Shown piece by piece: positions 53,054 through 62,038 of a DNA stretch of 64,000 bases. A program made the translations under genes and the position numbers. The notes beneath the pieces were generated by a model. It worked only from the letters and a program-made list of their open reading frames with translations, made no database searches and was not told the origin of the DNA. This DNA comes from JANWVO01 sp037446555 (lineage in GTDB: Bacteria > Acidobacteriota > Terriglobia > Bryobacterales > Bryobacteraceae). Each line of letters starts with the position of its first letter. Within the stretch, counting starts at the first letter, position 1. The stretch covers positions 14,626 to 78,625 of the forward strand of contig JBBIIK010000012.1 in NCBI GenBank assembly GCA_037446555.1, given 5' to 3'.

Positions 53054-54759
53054 CCCTCTCGCCTCATCCTTTCCGCAGCGTGTAGAACGAACTGCGACGC
53101 CGTTGCGGCGGGCGGCGATTCGCGGCGGAAGCGGTAGAACGGGCTTTGCATCTCCGGATGGGCGGAGACAAACCTGCGGATCTCCTCCAAAGTGCGGCCG
53201 GTGCTGCGCAGGGCCTGTGAAAACTCCTCGCGGGCGCGGCGGCGTGCGTCTGCCAGCGCCATCTCGACGCGGTTCAGGGCGTTGGCTTCGGCCTCGCCGA
53301 GCGTCTCCAGCGGAAGAAACACGAGTTCCGGATGCCTGGCCGCAATGAGCGCCAGCACGCCGTCGGCCTGGGTTGCCGGCATGCATCCGAAAGGCTTCAG
53401 AGAGATGAACATGTGGCAGCTCTGCTCCTCCGCCGCCTCCAGCGCGCGCCCGGCCACCAAGTGGCCCTCGCCGCCGCGAGCCAGAGGATCGTAGCACTCT
53501 GTGGCCAGCCTGCCGATTTTCTCCTGCTCCTCCGGCGCGCCTGCCAGCCCGCCAAGCCGCCGCGCCGCCACGCGGTATTGCCGCGTCCAAGAGGCGGAGG
53601 AAAAGCGGAGCGTCACCTCCTTCTTCCAGTAGCCGGGGCGGAGCCCCTTGCGGCGGCGGTTGTTCAGGCGCGCCTGGTAGAGCCAGTACAGGACCAGGTT
53701 CGTGATGGGATCGACGCGAACTTCAGCGCCGTGGCGCTCGAGGTACCGGTAGAGTTCATAATTGGCCTCGCCCTCGGAGAGCGCGGAGTAGAATTCGCCG
53801 GTGACCTTCGCCACAGGCAGCACGCGAAGCCAATCGACACGCACTTGTTCGAGACGCCTCCGGCATTCCTCGAGCGCTGCCTGCCATTCCGGTCCGCGCA
53901 GGTGATGATGGATCTTGGCCAGGATGACAAGCCAGCGCATCAGAGCGCCCCGCGAACTGTGCCGGAACGGCTCGTGCGCGCCCTGGCTCCGCAGGTGATT
54001 CGTGAGCACCGACAGAGCGCCCTCAAGGGCGGCGTCAGTGGCGCCAGGTTCGATCTCAAACGGGCGGATGCGGTAGCCGAGATCAAAAAGAAGATCGCCC
54101 AGAATCAGGGCATTCAGCATGCCGAGGCCGAAATTCAGCGTAAATTTCAACCCGGGGTGCCGGGAGCCCTCGCGAATGGCGGCAGTGGCAAGAAACGTGA
54201 GCACGCGAAAGCCCGGGAATCCGGCGTCCTCGAGGGCCTGCCGGTACTCGGATTCGTACATTCCGAAGCGGCAGGGACCGCAGCCGCCGATGGTGAAATA
54301 GACAAAAGCGCGGACGATCTCTTCTGCGGACAGGCCCTGCCGCTGCAGACTTCTCAGGAAATCGATCAGGTTTCCGGCAGTATAGTAATTCGGATTGCAG
54401 AGGCCGTGATTGCAGAATTCCACTCCGGTCTCGTAATTCGCCCGCCGCGGCGTGGGCAGCGCCCGGCACAGGTAGCCGCAGCCCTGGAAGACGGCCTCGA
54501 TCAATGCGTCGTGCTTTGGCGTGAGATTGCCGAACAGGATCGTCGTGGAAGCGGCCTCTTCCGCGGTGAACGGCCGCTGCTCGGGCATTCGGTAGTGTGC
54601 CGCAGGGCGGCGTGCCGCCGGCACAACATGGAACCCGACTGAGGCAGAGCTGGAATGGAACGCGTCCGGCGCCGCGGGCATTCCGCACCCTCCAAATCCG
54701 GTATCGGTCAGTTCCAGTCTCCGGGCGCCAGCCGCGCTTCCAGGCGGCGCCGCCCGCAT
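53047..54759 (-). CDS. COG3581-like partner of the activase/dehydratase protein (HgdB/BcrB-C-like fold)
   Basis: A ~570-residue soluble protein. Recognisable parts: TTILFGNLTPKHDALIEAVF, FCNHGLCNPNYYTAGNLIDF, GGCGPCRFGMYESEYRQAL with cysteines fit for an iron-sulfur cluster, and HMFISLKPFGCMPATQADGV. This pattern belongs to the uncharacterised COG3581 group, always found with the large activase fusion, as here. An electron-transfer or catalytic subunit is likely. The start is unsure: ATG at 54759 is given, but conservation begins near the ATG at 54588; the open frame upstream of 54759 is shadow. It may belong to the cys transcript, being 95 bases after cobA. Confidence 0.8.
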   Translation of the reverse strand: MRAAPPGSAAGARRLELTDTGFGGCGMPAAPDAFHSSSASVGFHVVPAARRPAAHYRMPEQRPFTAEEAASTTILFGNLTPKHDALIEAVFQGCGYLCRALPTPRRANYETGVEFCNHGLCNPNYYTAGNLIDFLRSLQRQGLSAEEIVRAFVYFTIGGCGPCRFGMYESEYRQALEDAGFPGFRVLTFLATAAIREGSRHPGLKFTLNFGLGMLNALILGDLLFDLGYRIRPFEIEPGATDAALEGALSVLTNHLRSQGAHEPFRHSSRGALMRWLVILAKIHHHLRGPEWQAALEECRRRLEQVRVDWLRVLPVAKVTGEFYSALSEGEANYELYRYLERHGAEVRVDPITNLVLYWLYQARLNNRRRKGLRPGYWKKEVTLRFSSASWTRQYRVAARRLGGLAGAPEEQEKIGRLATECYDPLARGGEGHLVAGRALEAAEEQSCHMFISLKPFGCMPATQADGVLALIAARHPELVFLPLETLGEAEANALNRVEMALADARRRAREEFSQALRSTGRTLEEIRRFVSAHPEMQSPFYRFRRESPPAATASQFVLHAAERMRREGC

Positions 54760-54800
54760 GAGTGTCCGGGATTCTAGTTTCCAATTTAGCCGAACCGCGC

Positions 54801-54825
54801 CCGCCGGAAAAGGGCCTTTCGGCGG
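54801..54825. repeat. Hairpin between cobA and the COG3581-like gene
   Basis: CCGCCG plus AAA on one side and TTT plus CGGCGG on the other form a stem with one-base bulges around GGGCC. It lies in the 95-base gap and has no T run after it on the minus strand, so it could act as an attenuating structure more than a full terminator. Confidence 0.4.
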
Positions 54826-54854
54826 CCTTTCGCTCCCGAAACACCGCGCCTGCT

Positions 54855-55613
54855 TCAGGCGCCGGCCGGTACGGCAGTCCTCACCGCCAGAGCTTCCAGC
54901 TCCTGGCGCACACGCACCACCTCGCCGGCCACCATGACAGCTGGATTGGCCACCTCGACGCCGCCCGTGGCAACGGTCTCCAGATCGGAGAGGACTACGC
55001 GCTCCAGCGCCAGCGAGCCGTTCTCGATGAAGGCCACCGGCTGGCGGCGGCTGCGCCCCGCGCCGATCAGGCGTCCCGCGATTTGCGCCCTTCGCGCCAC
55101 GCCCATCAGGATGATCAGCGTGTCGACGCGCGCCAGCGCCGCCCAATCCGGCTCTTCCTCGCCGCAGGCATGGCCGGTGACGACGGCGAAGCTGCGCGCC
55201 GCGCCGCGGAAGGTCGGCGGGATTCCCGCCAACACAGGCACCGCGAGCGCCGAGGAAATGCCGGGGACGACTTCTACATTCCAGCCGCGTTCGCTCAGCC
55301 AGAGCCACTCCTCAGCGCCTCGCCCGAAGATGCAGGGATCGCCGCCCTTCAGCCGCACGACGTTCCTGTAGCGGCGCGCGAAGGAGTCGAGCTGATCGAG
55401 AATTCGCGCCTGCGTCTCCTCCTGCCGCCCATGCTCCTTGCCGGCGTCCACCAGGAGAGCGCCGGGACGCACCATGGCGAGGACATCCGCGGAAACGAGC
55501 CGGTCGTAAAGCACTACATCGGCTTCTGCGAGGATGCGCGCCGCGCGCAGGGTGAGCAGATCCGCGCGGCCCGGTCCCGCGCCCACCAGATAGATGGTGG
55601 AGGCGCCCGTCAT
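54855..55613 (-). CDS. cobA: Uroporphyrinogen-III C-methyltransferase
   Basis: A 252-residue SAM enzyme that makes precorrin-2, the first step to siroheme. It has IYLVGAGPGRADLLTLRAAR, VVLYDRLVSADVL, RLKGGDPCIFGRGAEE and VPGISSALAVPVLAGIP, all signatures of the SUMT family. The start ATG overlaps the stop of the permease gene (ATGA). Together with the precorrin-2 dehydrogenase gene in the same operon it supplies siroheme for the sulfite reductase. Confidence 0.95.
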   Translation of the reverse strand: MTGASTIYLVGAGPGRADLLTLRAARILAEADVVLYDRLVSADVLAMVRPGALLVDAGKEHGRQEETQARILDQLDSFARRYRNVVRLKGGDPCIFGRGAEEWLWLSERGWNVEVVPGISSALAVPVLAGIPPTFRGAARSFAVVTGHACGEEEPDWAALARVDTLIILMGVARRAQIAGRLIGAGRSRRQPVAFIENGSLALERVVLSDLETVATGGVEVANPAVMVAGEVVRVRQELEALAVRTAVPAGA

Positions 55614-56371
55614 CGTGCAAACCCCCGCAGCCCTTCCCAGAGGAGTCTGGAGCCGAGGCCGAACATGAGCAGCGTCAGCGCCGCGCGGAAGGGGCGCGCG
55701 GGCAGGAACGCGGCCAGCCCCGCGCCTGCCAGGGCTCCGGGGATGCCGCCCAGGCAAAGGGCGCGCAGCGCTTGCGGGTCCACATGGCCCGCGGTGAAGT
55801 GCAGCCCCCCTGCGGCGCCAGCCAGCGCGAGTCCGAACAACAGATCTGTGCCCACCACGACCGCGGGCGACGCCTGTGTGCAGTTCATCAGAGCCAGGTT
55901 GCCCAAGGCGCCCGCGCCCGCCGAGGAGAATCCCACTTCGACGCCTATTGGCAGCCCGATCCACGAGAGCCACTGCCGCCGCGTCCGGCGCGGCGCGTCC
56001 AGCGGGCGGCGCCGGAGCCAGCGGCACATCTGGATCAGCGCCAGCACGACGATCGTGAGCCCCACCAGCGCCAGCACCGCCGAACGCAAGTCCCCTCGCG
56101 CAAACCAGCGATGCACGAAGACGCCCGCCGCTGCGCCCGGCAGCCCCCCGGCCAGCAGCAGCCCGGCGGCGCGGTAGTCGACCTGCCTGCGCATGATGTA
56201 GACGGGCGCGGCGAGCAGTTTTACGACAGTCACAAAAAGCAGCGCGGTGCCCACGGCGGCAGCCGGAGGCATGCCGAAGACGAGGATCAGCACAGGCGTC
56301 ATCAGCACGCCGCCGCCCACGCCGGTGAGCCCCACGGCCAGCGCCACCAGAAATCCTGCCAGCGACAGCAT
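55610..56371 (-). CDS. TauE/SafE-family sulfite/organosulfonate exporter-like permease
   Basis: A 253-residue membrane protein with seven or eight hydrophobic helices in two pseudo-repeats: MLSLAGFLVALAVGLTGVGG at the start and GVEVGFSSAGAGALGNLALM in the second half, both with the family's glycine-rich G-x-G motif. Its place between cysH and cobA supports a sulfur role, either bringing in sulfate or releasing sulfite to prevent toxicity. No cysPTWA or SulP transporter is in the window. Start at 56371 is three bases after the cysH stop. Confidence 0.85.
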   Translation of the reverse strand: MLSLAGFLVALAVGLTGVGGGVLMTPVLILVFGMPPAAAVGTALLFVTVVKLLAAPVYIMRRQVDYRAAGLLLAGGLPGAAAGVFVHRWFARGDLRSAVLALVGLTIVVLALIQMCRWLRRRPLDAPRRTRRQWLSWIGLPIGVEVGFSSAGAGALGNLALMNCTQASPAVVVGTDLLFGLALAGAAGGLHFTAGHVDPQALRALCLGGIPGALAGAGLAAFLPARPFRAALTLLMFGLGSRLLWEGLRGFAR

Positions 56372-56374
56372 GGC

Positions 56375-57043
56375 TCAAGCCTCCCGGTCGAAGGTGTGGA
56401 TGCCGCATTCGAGCTTGGCGCCGCCCCAGCGTCCGGAACGCGGATTCGAAGGATCCAGCGGTTTCGCCGTGCATGGGGCGCAGCCGATGCTTGTGTAGCC
56501 CTGTTCATAGAGCGGCAGCAGAGGGATGTCATTGGCCACGCAATAGGCGAGCACGTCTTTCCAGGTCCACGCCGCCAGCGGGTTCAGCTTCTCAATGACG
56601 CGGCCGGAGGGCAGCGTGTGCGTTTCTTGCAGTTGCAGGTGGCGCCGCGTGGGCGACTGCTCGCGCCGCAGGCCGGTGATCCACAGATCGAACGGCTCGA
56701 GCCCGTTCAGCAAAGGTTCGACTTTGCGGAGGCGGCAGCACGCACCCGGATCGCTCTGGTGCAGGATGCCGAAGCGCGATTCGTGCTGTTCGCGGGAGAG
56801 CTCCGCCTGAAGGTTCACGAGCCGCAGATCCCACCGGCGGGCCATTTCGTCGCGGTAGGCGAGCGTCTCCGGGAAGTGGTAGCCGGTTTCGAGAAACAGC
56901 ACGGGCAGTTGCGGCGAGAACTGCCGCGCCAGGTGCAGCACGGCCATATCTTCCGCCTGGAAACTGCATGTTAGGCAGGCTTGTTGACCGTGGCGCGAGA
57001 GCGCTCCTTCCAGCGCGCTGCGGGCTTCATCCAACGGATTCAT
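56375..57043 (-). CDS. cysH: Adenylyl-sulfate (APS) reductase, CysH family
   Basis: A 222-residue reductase turning activated sulfate into sulfite with thioredoxin. It shows TCSFQAEDMAVLHLARQ, the iron-sulfur cysteines as CC in GACCRLRKVEPL and CxxC in GCAPCTAKP, and the catalytic Cys in LECGIHTF. The CC...CxxC set is the marker of assimilatory APS reductases, absent from PAPS reductases. That agrees with the loss of a working APS kinase in this operon. The start overlaps the upstream stop by four bases. Confidence 0.94.
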   Translation of the reverse strand: MNPLDEARSALEGALSRHGQQACLTCSFQAEDMAVLHLARQFSPQLPVLFLETGYHFPETLAYRDEMARRWDLRLVNLQAELSREQHESRFGILHQSDPGACCRLRKVEPLLNGLEPFDLWITGLRREQSPTRRHLQLQETHTLPSGRVIEKLNPLAAWTWKDVLAYCVANDIPLLPLYEQGYTSIGCAPCTAKPLDPSNPRSGRWGGAKLECGIHTFDREA

Positions 57044-57693
57044 GCGGCTTCCTCCTTTTGCGTCGTGGTGAGAATCGCCTCCACCTCTGCGCGAGCGTCC
57101 GCCTCGCGTCCCGCACGGAGCAGTTCGAGCGCGTGGGAATCGACAATCCGGTACCAGATGCGGCGCCGTGCGGCGAAATCCGGCACGGCGGCGGACAAGC
57201 GCCGGCGGAGCTCCGCGGCCAATTCGAGGAACTTTGCATAGGGCGGGCCGAACTCTGCCGCGAACCGCTCCCGCAAACGGACGGCGAGCGCCGGGCAGCG
57301 GCCGCTGGTGGAGACGGCGATCAGCAGATCGCCCTGCCGGTGCACGGACGGAAGGATGAACCGGCAGTGCGCCGGGTCATCGGCGGCGTTGAACAGCACG
57401 GCGAGCCGCTCCGCTTCGCGCTGGAATCCGGCGTTGCGCGAGCTGTCCATCAGGGCGCTGATCACCAGGCGGAATCCCCGGAGGTCGTCCGGGCGAGGAT
57501 CGCGCTCCAGCCATTCGATCCGTCCGGCGTTTGCCAAATCATGGAGGGCAGGGGTCAACGAAGAAGAGATCACGGTGATGGCGGCTTCCGCCGCGAGCAG
57601 GGTGCGGACCTTCTCTTCTGCCATGGCCTTGCCGCCCAGTACGGCGCAGCGCCAGCCGCGCAGGTCCAGCATGAGCGGGAGCAGAGCGTTCAT
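57040..57693 (-). CDS. Precorrin-2 dehydrogenase/sirohydrochlorin ferrochelatase (CysG N-terminal/Met8 type)
   Basis: A 217-residue protein oxidising precorrin-2 and possibly inserting iron to give siroheme. It begins LPLMLDLRGWRCAVLGGKAM with the NAD-binding glycine motif, followed by EEKVRTLLAAEAAITVIS, NAADDPAHCRFILPSVHRQG and IAVSTSGRCPALAVRLRERF, typical of the family. The C-terminal helix ends in a Lys/Glu tail. Overlaps with the neighbouring genes on both sides (ATGA) show tight coupling with sir and cysH. Confidence 0.93.
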   Translation of the reverse strand: MNALLPLMLDLRGWRCAVLGGKAMAEEKVRTLLAAEAAITVISSSLTPALHDLANAGRIEWLERDPRPDDLRGFRLVISALMDSSRNAGFQREAERLAVLFNAADDPAHCRFILPSVHRQGDLLIAVSTSGRCPALAVRLRERFAAEFGPPYAKFLELAAELRRRLSAAVPDFAARRRIWYRIVDSHALELLRAGREADARAEVEAILTTTQKEEAA

Positions 57694-59366
57694 TGTGACG
57701 CCTCCAGGAAGCGCGACCGTAGCGCTTCAATGCCGGTACGGTGGCAGTAGTCGCCGAAGGACTCGCCGTGTTGCCGCTCCCAGGCCCAGGCCTTCAGGAG
57801 CGGGCGGAGCGCCTCGCCGAGCTTTTCTTGCGGCACGTTATGCGTGTAGAGCGCCGCGAGGCGCGTCGCCAGCGGGGAACCGCCGAGGTACAGGCTGTAG
57901 AGCTTGGGGCTCTGGCCCACGATTCCGATCTCCGCCGTGTAGGGCCGCGCGCAACCATTCGGGCAGCCGGTCATGCGCAAGTGGATGCGCTCCTCGCCCG
58001 CGCCGGCGGCCTGCGCTTCTCTCTGAATGGACTCGACGACCGAAGGCAGCACGCGCTCGCTGTCGGTGAGCGCGAGCCCGCAGGTGGGCAGGGCGGGGCA
58101 GGCCATCGAGTAGCGCAGCAGGGGCGGAAGTTCGGCCGGCAGCGGGACGCCGTGCCGGCGGAGGATCTGCTCGAGCAGGGGCTTCTGCTCCTCGCCGAGC
58201 CCGGTGAACAGCAGGTTCTGCTGCGGCGTGATGCGCAGTTGCGGGCGGAGCGCCTCCACGGCTGCTGCGACGCCGTCGAGGATCGCTCCCGCCAGCCGCC
58301 CGCTCACGACGCGGAGGCCGAAGAACCAGCGCGACCCGTCCTGCCGGTGCCAGCCGAGCCAGTCCTCGTGACGGTGCCAGACGAGCGGGCGCGGCGGCGA
58401 GGGCATCCAGCCAAGGCGCGCAGACAGCTCCTGCCGGAACCATTCGACGCCGCGTTCGGCCAAGATGTATTTCAGCCGCGCGTGGCGGCGGTTCGAGCGG
58501 TCGCCGTAATCGCGGTGAATGGAAACCACCGCCTTGGCCACGTCGAGGCACTGTTCGGGGCGGATGAAGCCGATGGGGTCGGCAGCGCGCGGGAACGTAT
58601 TCTTGTCGCCGTTGGTCTGTCCCATGCCCCCGCCGGCGAGGAACGTGAAGCCTGCCACCTCGCCTCGCTCGAAGTGGGCCACGAAGGCGAGGTCTTCCGA
58701 GTAAACGTCGGCGGTGTTGTCACCCTCGCGCGTGAAGGCGATCTTGAACTTGCGCGGCAGGTAGGTTTCGCCGTAAAGAGGCTCGGACTCCTCGTCTGGC
58801 GGCACGAGCGACGCGGCGCGCTCGCCGTCGAGCCAGATCTCGGCGTAGGAGCGCGTGCGAGGCTTGAGGGAGCGGTCCACGAGCCGCACCCAGTGATCCA
58901 GGCTGCGCGCTTCTGGCGAATCGAACGGCGCCGCCGTGCATACGACGTTGCGCACGACGTCGCCGCACGCAGCCAGCGTGCTGAGCCCGGATTGCTGGAT
59001 GCCGCGGATCAGGGCGCGCAGATCGCGCTTGCCAACATAGTGGTATTGCACGCCACCGCGGGAGGTCAGCCGCAGGGTGCCGTCACCCACGGAGCTGGCC
59101 AGTTTGCGCAGGGCGAGGAACTGCGCCGCTTCCAGCCGCCCGCCGGGCACGCTGACGCGCACCATGCAGGAGTAAACCTTCTGCGCCTGCGCCTTGCGCA
59201 CGTCGCGGTCGTGCTGCTGGTAGATGCCGTGGAACTTCAGCAACAGGACGCTCTCCTTGCCGAATTGGGTTGCGTCGCTGCCGAGTTCGTCGGCGATGGA
59301 TCCGCGCAGATGGCGGCTGGCCGCCTTGATCTTCTCCGCCGCCGATGGCGGCCGTGTTTCCTGCAT
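57690..59366 (-). CDS. Assimilatory sulfite reductase (siroheme, [4Fe-4S])
   Basis: A 558-residue enzyme for six-electron reduction of sulfite to sulfide. Cluster ligands are C-x5-C in MACPALPTCGLALTDSE and C-x3-C in TGCPNGCARP. Siroheme-contact regions SVGDGTLRLTSRGGVQYHYV and CGDVVRNVVC are present, as is GGGMGQTNGDKNTFPR. The length and motif arrangement fit CysI or ferredoxin-type Sir; with no cysJ in the window, electrons may come from ferredoxin. The ATG at 59366 lies two bases after the cysN stop. Confidence 0.94.
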   Translation of the reverse strand: MQETRPPSAAEKIKAASRHLRGSIADELGSDATQFGKESVLLLKFHGIYQQHDRDVRKAQAQKVYSCMVRVSVPGGRLEAAQFLALRKLASSVGDGTLRLTSRGGVQYHYVGKRDLRALIRGIQQSGLSTLAACGDVVRNVVCTAAPFDSPEARSLDHWVRLVDRSLKPRTRSYAEIWLDGERAASLVPPDEESEPLYGETYLPRKFKIAFTREGDNTADVYSEDLAFVAHFERGEVAGFTFLAGGGMGQTNGDKNTFPRAADPIGFIRPEQCLDVAKAVVSIHRDYGDRSNRRHARLKYILAERGVEWFRQELSARLGWMPSPPRPLVWHRHEDWLGWHRQDGSRWFFGLRVVSGRLAGAILDGVAAAVEALRPQLRITPQQNLLFTGLGEEQKPLLEQILRRHGVPLPAELPPLLRYSMACPALPTCGLALTDSERVLPSVVESIQREAQAAGAGEERIHLRMTGCPNGCARPYTAEIGIVGQSPKLYSLYLGGSPLATRLAALYTHNVPQEKLGEALRPLLKAWAWERQHGESFGDYCHRTGIEALRSRFLEASQ

Positions 59367-59368
59367 CG

Positions 59369-61069
59369 TCAGATTCCCTCCCCGGCGTTGAATTCGTCGC
59401 GGCCGGCGAGAACGCCGCGCCGCTGCATCTCTTCGATTGCGGATTCGACGACCGCTTCCGCTTCCTCCGGGCGCTCCTGCGAAGGCAATGCGATGACAGG
59501 GAAGCGCCCCGTGCCGCTCGTGCGCGGCGCGATGACGAGCAATCCGGCCTCCAGGAGCGGTTCGAGCGGAGTCAGCGCCTGATCGAGCAGAATGACGTCG
59601 GCGCCATGCTCGAAGAGCCTTCGTTCGAGCCCATGGGCGGCCGCGGAATGGACATCGGCCAGGATCAGCGCTCCGGAGTGCCCGCTGCGCAGCGCGCGTT
59701 CGGCAGGCGTCACGCGCGAGGCGCGGAAGTGCTGCGGCGCGGCGCGCCGCGCCGCCAGCGGATCTTCGGCGGCGGCTTCGATCATGCCCGCTGCGATGGT
59801 TCGGTTGGTGTGGGGATCGACGATCACGAAGCCACCGTTGCCGCGCACGTCGGCGTACCGGTCGAACGCCAGCGGGCGGGACGTTTCCCATAGCACGAGT
59901 CCGATCTCGCTCCAGCCGAGCGCCGGGGCGGGACGCTCGTCCAGCGTCGTGATGTCGACAGCGTGGCGCACGGCCAGCGCGCGCGCCTGCGCCTCGTGGG
60001 GCCCGTGGCGGAGCAGGTACGTTTTTCCGGGATCGAGCAGCTCCGTGCTCATCCACACGGTGTGGGCTTCGAACCGGCGGCTGAACGCCGGAGCGCGCTC
60101 TGCGCCGGCCAGCATGGAGCCGCGCGAAACGTCGATCTCGTCGGCAAGCACAAGCGTGACGGACATCGGCGCCACGGCCTCTTCCAGATCGCCGTCAAAA
60201 GTGACGATCCTCTCCACTGCCGTGCGGCGGCCCGAAGGCAGTTCGACCACCGTGTCGCCCGGCTTCACGCTTCCCGAGACGATCCGCCCGGCGAAGCCGC
60301 GGAAGCCGTCTTGCGGGCGGATCACCATCTGCACCGGAAAGCGGAACGGCCCGTGGCAGAGTGATGCAGCCGGCTCGATGCTTTCGAGGTATTCCAGCAG
60401 GGCCGGCCCCTCGTACCACGGCATGCGCGCGGACCGCTCCACCACGTTGTCGCCTTCCAGCGCGCTGACCGGAATGAAGGACAGGCGTGCCCCGCGCAGC
60501 CGCGGCGCCAGCGCCTGGAACTCCGTGCGGATCGATTCATAGACATCGCGGCTGTAGCCGACCAGGTCCATCTTGTTCACCGCGACCACCAGCTCCGGCA
60601 CGCCCAGCAGCGCGGCGATAAAGGCGTGGCGGCGCGACTGCGCTAACAGGCCCTTGCGCGCGTCCACCAGGATCACGGCTACGTCGGCCGTGGACGCGCC
60701 CGTGGCCATGTTCGGCGTGTACTGCTCGTGGCCAGGCGTGTCGGCCAGAATGAACGTGCGCCGCCGAGTGGAGAAGTAGCGGTAGGCAACGTCGATGGTG
60801 ATGCCCTGTTCGCGTTCCGCCCGCAGCCCGTCGGTCAGCAACGAGAGGTCGACGGCGCCGCGGGAACGGTTCACCGGGCTCTTGCGCACCGCCTCCAGTT
60901 GATCCTCGTAGACGCTGTGCGTGTCGTGCAGGAGCCTTCCGATCAGCGTGGACTTGCCGTCGTCCACACTGCCCGCCGTCGAGACGCGCAACATGGAGCG
61001 CTCGCTCTCCCGGCGAAGGAAGTGCGCCAGAGGCAACACGCGCACGGCAGTGTCTGCGGGGGCAGCCAT
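59369..61069 (-). CDS. cysN: Sulfate adenylyltransferase subunit 1 with degenerate C-terminal APS kinase domain
   Basis: A 566-residue GTPase subunit of ATP sulfurylase. G motifs: GSVDDGKSTLIGRLL, DTPGHEQYTPNMATG and VNKMDLVGYS. The EF-Tu-like barrels follow to about residue 440. The last ~115 residues align with CysC: VTPAERALRSGHSGALI and LERRLFEHGADVILLD are clear, but the P-loop between them, usually GLSGSGKST, is replaced by ADVHSAAAH, and the domain stops early without the FVDTPLE/C-terminal CysC motifs. So the kinase half is non-functional. cysN starts inside the cysD stop (TGATG overlap). Confidence 0.93.
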   Translation of the reverse strand: MAAPADTAVRVLPLAHFLRRESERSMLRVSTAGSVDDGKSTLIGRLLHDTHSVYEDQLEAVRKSPVNRSRGAVDLSLLTDGLRAEREQGITIDVAYRYFSTRRRTFILADTPGHEQYTPNMATGASTADVAVILVDARKGLLAQSRRHAFIAALLGVPELVVAVNKMDLVGYSRDVYESIRTEFQALAPRLRGARLSFIPVSALEGDNVVERSARMPWYEGPALLEYLESIEPAASLCHGPFRFPVQMVIRPQDGFRGFAGRIVSGSVKPGDTVVELPSGRRTAVERIVTFDGDLEEAVAPMSVTLVLADEIDVSRGSMLAGAERAPAFSRRFEAHTVWMSTELLDPGKTYLLRHGPHEAQARALAVRHAVDITTLDERPAPALGWSEIGLVLWETSRPLAFDRYADVRGNGGFVIVDPHTNRTIAAGMIEAAAEDPLAARRAAPQHFRASRVTPAERALRSGHSGALILADVHSAAAHGLERRLFEHGADVILLDQALTPLEPLLEAGLLVIAPRTSGTGRFPVIALPSQERPEEAEAVVESAIEEMQRRGVLAGRDEFNAGEGI

Positions 61070-61983
61070 CAGAAGTAGCCCTCCCGTTTCTTCAGTTCCA
61101 TGGAGCCGTCCTGATCGTGGTCGATCACGCGGTTCTCGCGCTCGGAGCGGCGGAACTCGCGCAGTTCGGCGATGATCTTGTCGACTGTGTCAGCCTCGGA
61201 GCGAATGGCGCCGCTGCAGGGCGTGCAGCCCAAAGTGCGGAGGCGGCACATCACCAGCTCGCTCTTCTCTCCCGGCAGCAGCCTGACGCCGGATTCAAGC
61301 AGAATGAGCGTTCCGCCGCGCACAACGACGTCGCGCGGCTTGGCGAAATACAGTGGCACCACCGGGATCTTCTCCAGTGCGATGTAGCGCCACACGTCGG
61401 CCTCGGTCCAGTTCGACAGCGGGAAGATGCGCATGCTCTCGCCCGGATCGACGCGCCCGTTGTAGATCGACCACAACTCGGGGCGCTGCGTCTTGGGATC
61501 CCAGTGTCCGTTGCGGTCGCGGAAGGAGAACACGCGCTCCTTGGCGCGCGAGCGCTCTTCGTCGCGCCGCGCGCCGCCGAAGGCTGCGTCGTACCCGCCT
61601 TCCTTCAACGCCTGGACCAGCGCCTGCGTCCGCAGCAACTGGCAGCAGCGCGCCGTGCCCAAGTCATACGGGTTGGCGCCGCGCTTCACCGCTTGCCGGT
61701 TGGTGTAGACCACCAGGCGCGCGCCGATCTCCCGCACATGACGGTCGCGAAACTCCAGAATCTCGGGGTATTCGTAGGTCGTGTCGATGTGCAGGAGAGG
61801 GAAGGGAACCGGCCCCGGCCAAAAGGCTTTGCGCGCGAGGTGCAAGAGGACGGAGGAGTCTTTGCCGATCGAGTAGAGCAACACGGGGCGGGCAAACTGC
61901 GCCGCGCCCTCCCGCAGGATGTGAATGCTTTCGGCTTCCAGCCAGCGGAGGTGCGCGAGCGAGGTGTCGCCGTTGGAACCCAT
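61069..61983 (-). CDS. cysD: Sulfate adenylyltransferase subunit 2
   Basis: A 304-residue ATP-PPi-type adenylyltransferase making APS from sulfate and ATP with CysN. Key parts: PVLLYSIGKDSSVLLHLARK (PP-loop SxGKDS), HIDTTYEYPEILEFRD, FGGARRDEERSRAKERVFSF and the C-terminal RERENRVIDHD-like ending with SMELKKREGYF, the canonical CysD tail. First gene of the operon. The ATG at 61983 lacks a Shine-Dalgarno sequence; a possible promoter places the transcription start very close to it. Confidence 0.96.
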   Translation of the reverse strand: MGSNGDTSLAHLRWLEAESIHILREGAAQFARPVLLYSIGKDSSVLLHLARKAFWPGPVPFPLLHIDTTYEYPEILEFRDRHVREIGARLVVYTNRQAVKRGANPYDLGTARCCQLLRTQALVQALKEGGYDAAFGGARRDEERSRAKERVFSFRDRNGHWDPKTQRPELWSIYNGRVDPGESMRIFPLSNWTEADVWRYIALEKIPVVPLYFAKPRDVVVRGGTLILLESGVRLLPGEKSELVMCRLRTLGCTPCSGAIRSEADTVDKIIAELREFRRSERENRVIDHDQDGSMELKKREGYF

Positions 61984-61989
61984 AGCGAC

Positions 61990-62019
61990 AGCATAAGCTA
62001 TCTACACAATCCCTAGCAA
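61990..62019 (-). promoter_or_regulatory. Possible promoter of the cys operon, perhaps giving a leaderless mRNA
   Basis: On the minus strand TTGCTA (62019-62014) and TATGCT (61995-61990) are 18 bases apart. A start seven bases after the -10 would fall on or next to the cysD ATG (61983), which has no ribosome-binding site. The -35 element lies at the outer edge of the inverted-repeat element. Assignment is by eye only. Confidence 0.4.
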
Positions 62020-62038
62020 CATTATGCAGTTTTTCGAG

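Noticed and set aside
59369..59730. Functional APS kinase (bifunctional CysNC)
   Set aside because: The P-loop is absent and the domain is truncated, so the kinase activity is not supported.
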